Source of the DNA: an uncultured Flavobacteriales bacterium
Lineage (GTDB): Bacteria; Bacteroidota; Bacteroidia; Flavobacteriales; Crocinitomicaceae
Direction of reading: 5' to 3'
DNA: 64,000 nt
Assembly (NCBI GenBank): GCA_946482515.1
Contig: CAMLRS010000017.1
Location: 1 to 64,000 of the forward strand
The position numbers and the translations under genes were made by a program. The notes under the pieces were generated by a model. That model was not told the DNA's origin, ran no database searches, and was given only the letters and a program-made list of their open reading frames with translations. Positions 59,619 through 64,000 of this stretch are shown here, in pieces. Every line of letters begins with the position of its first letter. Within the stretch, counting starts at the first letter, position 1.

Positions 59619-60539
59619 TTGTTTTTCCGGAATTCAGCATACAGAAGACATTTTGCCCTCACGGGTGGATTGTGCCTCTTGTTTGGAGGTATTTTCAGCT
59701 GTTTTGCTTCAGTTTCTGAAAAGCCGGCAGCGAAGCCGTCCACGACCTACGATTTTTCCGATCCTTCGGTAAAACTGTCGCTGCCGGATACCTTGCAGGA
59801 AATTTCCGGACTGACAACCATTAGCGATACAGAAGTGGGCTGTGTGCAGGACGAAAACGGCGTGTTGTTCGTCTACGACCTAAAAGAAAAAGCCATCAGT
59901 TTTCAGGTAGTCTTCGGGAAAGACGGCGACTATGAAGGACTGGCCAAAGTAGGGAAGGATATGTACATCCTGCGCAGCGACGGCGTTCTGTTCGAATTGT
60001 CGGATTACGCTTCCGGTAACCTGAAGGTCGATTCTATTGTGACTGACATTCCATCTTCGAACAACGAAGGCTTGTGCTACGACCAGCAGAATCATCGTTT
60101 GCTGGTGGCCTGTAAAAACGCCAGTAGTAAAGAGCAGCGTCACAAGCGCATGATCTACGCCGTTGACTTGAAAACGAAAAAGATGCTGCCGGATCCCGCT
60201 TACACACTCGATGTGAACGACATCAAACAATTTGCCCGTCAGCACCACCTGGAATTGCCCACACGCATCAAAAAGAACAGTGAAGTACCCGAGCCTATTG
60301 TGCGCTTCAAACCTTCGGCTATCTGTCTCAACCCGCTCAACGGGAAGCTCTACATGCTTTCGGCGGCCGATCACATGCTCTTTGTGCTTGATAAGGAAGG
60401 CAAGCTCGACCAGGTCGAAGTACTGGATGCCGAGCTGTTCAATAAATCGGAAGGCATTTGCTTCCTTTCCAACGGCGATCTGCTCATTTCCAATGAAGGG
60501 CAGGAGAAAAAACCGAACATTCTCCGGTTTAATTATTAA
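59619..60539 (+). CDS. SdiA-regulated-type beta-propeller protein, exported
   Basis: About 306 residues. A basic N-terminus and hydrophobic stretch (LTGGLCLLFGGIFSC) act as a signal and may be a lipobox, although the residue before Ser-Cys is unusual. The body resembles the SdiA-regulated/SMP-30-like propeller: LQEISGLTTISDTEVGCVQDENGVLFVYDL, DYEGLAKVGKDMYILRSDGVLFEL, NNEGLCYDQQNHRLLVACK, SEGICFLSNGDLLISNEGQ. The only upstream start is TTG at 59619, since no ATG precedes the signal. Likely binds a ligand or hydrolyses lactone-like compounds in the periplasm; unproven. Confidence 0.72.
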   Translation: MFFRNSAYRRHFALTGGLCLLFGGIFSCFASVSEKPAAKPSTTYDFSDPSVKLSLPDTLQEISGLTTISDTEVGCVQDENGVLFVYDLKEKAISFQVVFGKDGDYEGLAKVGKDMYILRSDGVLFELSDYASGNLKVDSIVTDIPSSNNEGLCYDQQNHRLLVACKNASSKEQRHKRMIYAVDLKTKKMLPDPAYTLDVNDIKQFARQHHLELPTRIKKNSEVPEPIVRFKPSAICLNPLNGKLYMLSAADHMLFVLDKEGKLDQVEVLDAELFNKSEGICFLSNGDLLISNEGQEKKPNILRFNY

Positions 60540-60575
60540 AAGGTGTTAAAGTCGTAGCGTGGCATGTTATTTGCC

Positions 60576-60583
60576 TATTTTTG
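60576..60583 (+). promoter_or_regulatory. -7 box TATTTTTG of the small barrel gene
   Basis: Matches TAnnTTTG. It lies downstream of the in-frame ATG at 60564 and 22 bases before the GTG at 60606, supporting GTG as the start. Confidence 0.55.
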
Positions 60584-60605
60584 TTGTTCAAAAAACTACA
60601 TTCCC

Positions 60606-61304
60606 GTGACGATCAGACTTAGACTGTTACCACCTACTCTATTGATTGTATTGTTATTCCAGGGTTTTGCCGCATTCGCGCAACCGCATTCCTGGATGCC
60701 GCAGCCAAAGCCGTACACCTGGATGTTCGGACTGGGCTGGAACGCCGTTGACGATGATGGACGCCCGTTCTGTCAACCCTTCGACGCGCCTCAATCCTGG
60801 CATTTATTGCCCTATCCGACGCGACTGAATGTCGACCGTTACCTCAACAGAGGTTTCAGTGTGGAATTTACCGGAGCTTACAACCGTTATAACGGCGCGA
60901 ACCTGGTGAATGGCTCAACAGGCCTGGGTGGAACGTTCATTTCGCTCGATCTGAATGGCAAGTACAGTTTTTACAACCTGTTGCGAACAACCTGGCTCGA
61001 TCCGTATGTTTCCCTTGGATTCGGCGGAACGATTCGCCCGTCGAATTTTGTGCCCACGCTCAACAGCGCGATTGGTGTCAATTTCTGGGTGTATAAGAAC
61101 TGGGGCGTACAGCTGCAAACGAGTGCCAAATTCGGAATTACATCGAATTTCTACCGGACAGATGCGAACTACCTGCAACACTCTGCGGGAATTGTCTACA
61201 AAATTGAGCCCGGAACGAAGAAAAACAAATCAAACGACAAGCCGCGCCATCGCTGGATCAGGAAAAAGAAAAGCTATCGTGACGGAGGTAAAGACGGGGG
61301 ATAA
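60606..61304 (+). CDS. Small outer-membrane barrel protein
   Basis: About 232 residues. GTG start, then a signal peptide (IRLRLLPPTLLIVLLFQGFAAFAQ) and a barrel-like region with beta strands (e.g. FSVEFTGAYNRYN, FISLDLNGKYSFYNLL, LDPYVSLGFGGTIR, VYKNWGVQLQTSAKFGI). This resembles the OmpA N-terminal-like small barrels of Bacteroidota. The C-terminus is a very basic tail (KKNKSNDKPRHRWIRKKKSYR), perhaps periplasmic and bound to anionic polymers. Function unknown. Confidence 0.72.
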   Translation: MTIRLRLLPPTLLIVLLFQGFAAFAQPHSWMPQPKPYTWMFGLGWNAVDDDGRPFCQPFDAPQSWHLLPYPTRLNVDRYLNRGFSVEFTGAYNRYNGANLVNGSTGLGGTFISLDLNGKYSFYNLLRTTWLDPYVSLGFGGTIRPSNFVPTLNSAIGVNFWVYKNWGVQLQTSAKFGITSNFYRTDANYLQHSAGIVYKIEPGTKKNKSNDKPRHRWIRKKKSYRDGGKDGG

Positions 61305-61310
61305 TTTAAA

Positions 61311-61410
61311 ATTCAGAATGCATAATTCAGAATTGTGCATTCTACATTCTTAATCACGGCCAGACAATTGTGCATTTTGAATTATGCATCCTGCATTCAG
61401 AATTGTGCAT
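61311..61410. repeat. ATTCAGAATTGTGCAT-word element
   Basis: Between two convergent genes. ATTCAGAAT, GCATAATTCAG, AATTGTGCATTC and ACATTCTTAATC stand on the left. CAATTGTGCATTTTGAATTATGC, ATCCTGCATTCAG and AATTGTGCAT stand on the right. GCATAATTCA (61320-61329) and TGAATTATGC (61378-61387) are exact complements. AATTGTGCAT occurs three times. No U-tract hairpin is present. Confidence 0.65.
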
Positions 61411-62636
61411 TACCCTTTAAGTCCCATCATCAACAGGTCGAGGTCTTTGTACTTGAGGTCGAATACGCGCCCGAGGACTTCGCTGGTCAGGATACCGCGG
61501 TAAATGTAAACGCCTCCGCGGAACCCGAAATCGTTGCGGATCAGCTCCTGGCAACCACCCGATTCGCCCATTGCGAGCAGAATAGGCGAGAAGATGTTCG
61601 ACAGCGCAAAGGAAGCCGTACGCGGTACACGCGAAGCGATATTCGGAACGCAATAGTGTGTTACACCGTGTTTTACGAATGTTGGTTTGTTGTGGTTAGT
61701 CACGCGCGACGTTTCAAAACAGCCGCCCTGATCAATACTTACATCTACCACCACAGCGCCTTCTTTCATGTTCTGCACCATCTCTTCGGAAACCACGCAA
61801 GGCGTGCGTCCCAGCGGGGAACGGATCGCACCGATAACCACATCGGCCCGCATAACGGATTTGGCCAGTACTTTCGGTTGCAGAATGGAAGTATAAATAC
61901 GCGAACCCAGGTCGTTCTGCAAACGACGCAGGCGCGAAAGACTGTTATCAAATACTTTGACCGAAGCACCGAGGCCCATGGCTGCGCGTGTGGCAAATTC
62001 ACCCACCGTTCCGGCGCCCAATACCACGACTTCCGTAGGCTGCACACCGGCAATACCGCCCAGCATGATGCCTTTCCCGGAATTAAACGACGAAAGTAAT
62101 TCACCGGCGATCAGGATAGAAGTTGTGCCGGCAATTTCGCCCATGGTACGCACCACAGGGAAAACGCCTTCTTCATCGCGGATGTAATCCCAGGCGATGG
62201 CGGTGATTTTCTTCTGAATGAGCTTCTGGAGGATGATCTTCGGCTGAACGCTCAGCTGCAAAGCCGAGATCAGCGTCTGGTTGCCCGGCATGTAATCCAC
62301 CTCTTCTTCCGAAGGCGGCGCCACTTTCAGGATGAGGTCGCATTGGAAAATGGACTTCGCATCGGGAACGATCTGCGCCCCGGCTTCACTGTATTCGTTG
62401 TCGGAAAAATTACTGGATGCGCCCGCCCCGGTTTCCACGTTGACATGGTGACCATTGGCTGTGAGGAGCGAAACGGCTTCCGGTACGAGGGCCACACGAC
62501 GTTCCTGGAAACTGATTTCTTTGGGGATACCAATTATGAGCTTTCCTTTTTTCTTGGAAATCTCGAGCATTTCTTCCATCGGGAGGATGTTTCCTTCCTT
62601 GAGGAGTTGCTTCAGTAATTCAGGATCTTTCACCAT
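61410..62636 (-). CDS. ald: Alanine dehydrogenase
   Basis: NAD-dependent L-alanine dehydrogenase of 408 residues. IGIPKEISFQERRVALVPEAV is the N-terminal signature with the catalytic-site lysine/arginine region. CDLILKVAPPSEEE holds the substrate-binding lysine. The Rossmann loop is VVVLGAGTVGEFATRAAMGLGASVKVFD. RADVVIGAI and the DVSIDQGGCFETSR stretch follow. It has an N-terminal extension of about 30 residues compared with the Bacillus enzyme (371 residues), as in many Bacteroidota. It is a single gene. Confidence 0.93.
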   Translation of the reverse strand: MVKDPELLKQLLKEGNILPMEEMLEISKKKGKLIIGIPKEISFQERRVALVPEAVSLLTANGHHVNVETGAGASSNFSDNEYSEAGAQIVPDAKSIFQCDLILKVAPPSEEEVDYMPGNQTLISALQLSVQPKIILQKLIQKKITAIAWDYIRDEEGVFPVVRTMGEIAGTTSILIAGELLSSFNSGKGIMLGGIAGVQPTEVVVLGAGTVGEFATRAAMGLGASVKVFDNSLSRLRRLQNDLGSRIYTSILQPKVLAKSVMRADVVIGAIRSPLGRTPCVVSEEMVQNMKEGAVVVDVSIDQGGCFETSRVTNHNKPTFVKHGVTHYCVPNIASRVPRTASFALSNIFSPILLAMGESGGCQELIRNDFGFRGGVYIYRGILTSEVLGRVFDLKYKDLDLLMMGLKG

Positions 62637-62710
62637 ACATAGGGCCTTTCGAAGTAGTACGAATATACGGATGAATTAAGAATTGGCAAGCGGTTGGCAG
62701 CGGCGGGAAA

Positions 62711-62745
62711 TAAAAAACCCTTCCGTACGAAACGAAAGGGTTTTT
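62711..62745. terminator. Bidirectional terminator hairpin
   Basis: AAAACCCTTCCG and CGAAAGGGTTTT pair with one mismatch, with A-runs and T-runs at both sides. It serves the minus-strand gene at 62788. On the plus strand it would stop read-through. Confidence 0.75.
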
Positions 62746-62787
62746 CCTCTACGATATATACAACTAAACCTAAGTCTTAAGTCTGTT

Positions 62788-63120
62788 TTACAATGCTCTC
62801 TGGCTTCGTGCCGAATGGTACGAGTGATAGAAAGCTGAATGAGAATCTACGGTCGACGGAACCAGTCTGTCGATGGTCAGCTGAAGCAGCAGATCGATCT
62901 CGTGGATCAGCGCTTTGCACATCTCTTTCGCATGGGCGGCATTCACTGCAAGAGCCGGAATGGAAAGCTTTTCGCTGATCAGTAAATCGAGCTGGGCTAC
63001 TTTGGTTGCAAACCTCGAAAAAGCGCTTCCGAATCCTTCTACGTTGTTCCAATGCAGGTGATGTGTGGCGCAGGCTTCTTCAACTGCTTTGTACATCCGG
63101 ATTTTGTGTGCGGTGTCCAT
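62788..63120 (-). CDS. Hypothetical all-helical small protein
   Basis: A 110-residue protein with no recognised family. It appears all-helical, with heptad-like leucine/alanine spacing (FATKVAQLDLLISEKLSIPALAVNAAHAKEMCKALIHEIDLLLQLTI) and a Ser/His-rich end (HSAFYHSYHSARS). By impression it resembles small Bacteroidota proteins of four-helix type. It has an ATG start and a good terminator, so it is likely real. Confidence 0.6.
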   Translation of the reverse strand: MDTAHKIRMYKAVEEACATHHLHWNNVEGFGSAFSRFATKVAQLDLLISEKLSIPALAVNAAHAKEMCKALIHEIDLLLQLTIDRLVPSTVDSHSAFYHSYHSARSQRAL

Positions 63121-63268
63121 GGTTGTTCGTTTTATAGTTCCCGATCTGGGTGGTTTGTTTGATTAAATAACGCTGGAATTTCTCAAAAGTTCGAATCGAA
63201 AAGCCCTAAAAACCCCAACAGTATTTCCGGTTTAGTGAACGGTAGCTTTTTGAAAGTTATTAGTTGGA

Positions 63269-63386
63269 GAGTTGACGAGTTTCTGAGTTATGGACTTTAG
63301 GAGATCAAGATTTCAAGACTCCCGACCGGAGAGTGGACGACTGGAGACCAACCCGGAAACTCACCAACTCATAAACTCGCCAACTC
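63269..63386. repeat. GAGTT-word element with 21-base inverted arms
   Basis: GAGTTGACGAGTTTCTGAGTT (63269-63289; written here only as a position guide by its words GAGTT-GAC-GAGTT) and the right arm AACTCATAAACTCGCC..C (63366-63386) are complementary at 19 of 21 positions. Between them are GACTCCCGACCGGAGAG and GACGACTGGAGACC. The related element is at 5270-5400. It lies directly upstream of the CoA-transferase promoter. Confidence 0.7.
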
Positions 63387-63390
63387 TAAC

Positions 63391-63398
63391 TACATTTG
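63391..63398 (+). promoter_or_regulatory. -7 box TACATTTG, 4 bases before CoA-transferase ATG
   Basis: Perfect TAnnTTTG match. The ATG at 63403 follows after CCCC, so the mRNA should be leaderless or nearly so. Confidence 0.6.
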
Positions 63399-63402
63399 CC
63401 CC

Positions 63403-64000
63403 ATGATTGCCTCATTAAAAGTCGTAGAGCTGGCGACCGTTCTGGCCGGACCATCTGTGGGAATGTTTTTTGCGGAGCTGGGAGCGGAAGTCATCAAGAT
63501 CGAACATCCGTCGCTGCCCGATGTGACGCGCTCGTGGAAATTGCCTTCCGAAAACGGACAGGATGCTGTTTCGGCGTATTTTTCTTCGGTGAATTACCGC
63601 AAGCAGTATCAACCGTTGAACCTGACCGATCCGAATGATCTCGCCGCGCTCAAAGAGCTGATTCGCGAATCCGATATCCTGCTGATGAATTTCAAGAAAG
63701 GCGACGATGTGAAATTTGGACTCACGACAGCAGAAGTTCACGCACTCAACCCGAAATGCATTATTGGTCGCATCACAGGATTTGGCGACGAAAGCGATCG
63801 CGTGGCTTATGATCTCATTCTTCAGGCCGAAACGGGCTTTATGTCGATGAACGGAACAGCTGACTCCGGACCGGTGAAAATGCCCGTTGCGTTGATCGAT
63901 GTATTGGCGGCGCACCAGCTCAAGGAAGGCATCCTTGTAGCATTGCTCGAACGTGAGCGCACGCAGCGTGGCTGTGACGTTAGTGTTTCGCTCTACGATG
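63403..64000 (+). CDS. CaiB/BaiF (class III) CoA-transferase, N-terminal part
   Basis: The frame is open to the window end, so only the first ~199 residues are seen. VVELATVLAGPSVGMFFAELGAEVIKIEHP is the family N-terminus. FSSVNYRKQYQPLNL, LLMNFKKGDDVKFGL and NPKCIIGRITGFG follow. The catalytic aspartate of formyl-CoA transferase relatives should lie around the YDLILQAETGFMSMNG segment, and PVKMPVALIDVLAAHQL matches the next conserved block. These enzymes move CoA between carboxylic acids. The substrate cannot be told. The full family length is about 360-400 residues. Confidence 0.88.
   Translation, partial: MIASLKVVELATVLAGPSVGMFFAELGAEVIKIEHPSLPDVTRSWKLPSENGQDAVSAYFSSVNYRKQYQPLNLTDPNDLAALKELIRESDILLMNFKKGDDVKFGLTTAEVHALNPKCIIGRITGFGDESDRVAYDLILQAETGFMSMNGTADSGPVKMPVALIDVLAAHQLKEGILVALLERERTQRGCDVSVSLYD

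Noticed and set aside
1..64000. Prophage, insertion sequence, restriction or other defence island
   Set aside because: I looked for integrase, transposase, capsid, methylase, toxin-antitoxin and cas-like proteins. None is visible. The MORN protein resembles YwqK 'antitoxin' annotations only through its repeats.

Overview
The window looks like chromosomal DNA of a Bacteroidota bacterium, most likely a flavobacterium-like lineage. Four things point there. Type IX secretion (T9SS) and gliding genes cluster together (gldJ, a PorP/SprF gene, porU, porV), with murF directly after gldJ. Two secreted proteins end in T9SS type A sorting domains. Outer-membrane proteins include a TonB-dependent receptor and a receptor-like barrel with carboxypeptidase-regulatory domains. 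Many genes are preceded by the Bacteroidota -7 box TAnnTTTG. I cannot name the genus. No insertion sequence, phage, CRISPR array or resistance island is visible, so this reads as core genome with unusually busy intergenic DNA.

Layout. 1-5.3 kb: a GIN-domain lipoprotein, a TonB-dependent receptor, then a minus-strand pair of a secreted alpha/beta hydrolase and the tRNA-modifying methyltransferase mnmD. 5.4-10.3 kb: an MFS exporter, a MarR regulator, and a single-domain AraC regulator divergent from a receptor-like barrel. 10.4-17.7 kb: a minus-strand operon with a very long TPR/MORN-repeat protein followed by two DUF3857/transglutaminase-like proteins. 17.8-20.7 kb: a T9SS cargo protein and a membrane-anchored LytTR regulator. 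21.1-25.7 kb: tRNA-Val, folC, two TonB-like proteins and an ExbB, with no ExbD in sight. 25.7-29.5 kb: an amino-acid dehydrogenase, anmK and an acyl-CoA dehydrogenase. 29.6-39.5 kb: the T9SS core locus, with murF, gldJ and PorP/SprF on minus and porU and porV on plus. 39.5-42.2 kb: ispF, bioB and bioF. 42.4-50.3 kb: a T9SS-targeted esterase, a Crp/Fnr regulator, an ABC-F ATPase, a DUF3817 protein, an acyltransferase, comB, a zinc phospholipase-like protein and a SlyD-like isomerase. 50.5-56.5 kb: a small secreted protein, a NatAB-type ABC exporter, a UPF1-like helicase and a DUF763 protein ending in a clamp-binding motif. 56.6-64 kb: an OmpA-family protein, small barrels, a PhnA-domain protein, an SdiA-regulated-type protein, alanine dehydrogenase, and the start of a CoA-transferase that runs off the end.

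How the genes fit together. The T9SS genes form the outer-membrane export and sortase machinery. The proteins at 17845 and 42360 are likely cargo that PorU would process with PorV. ExbB and the TonB-like proteins would energise receptors such as the one at 1031. Nearly all other genes are housekeeping or envelope functions.

The most unexplained material is intergenic. Three copies of a roughly 120-135 bp element have CACGAAT-type terminal inverted repeats and a central GTCAGC/GCTGAC hairpin. Several further families are built from short words repeated about every 7-10 bases. In four genes a -7-like box ends exactly 4 bases before the ATG, which predicts leaderless mRNAs.
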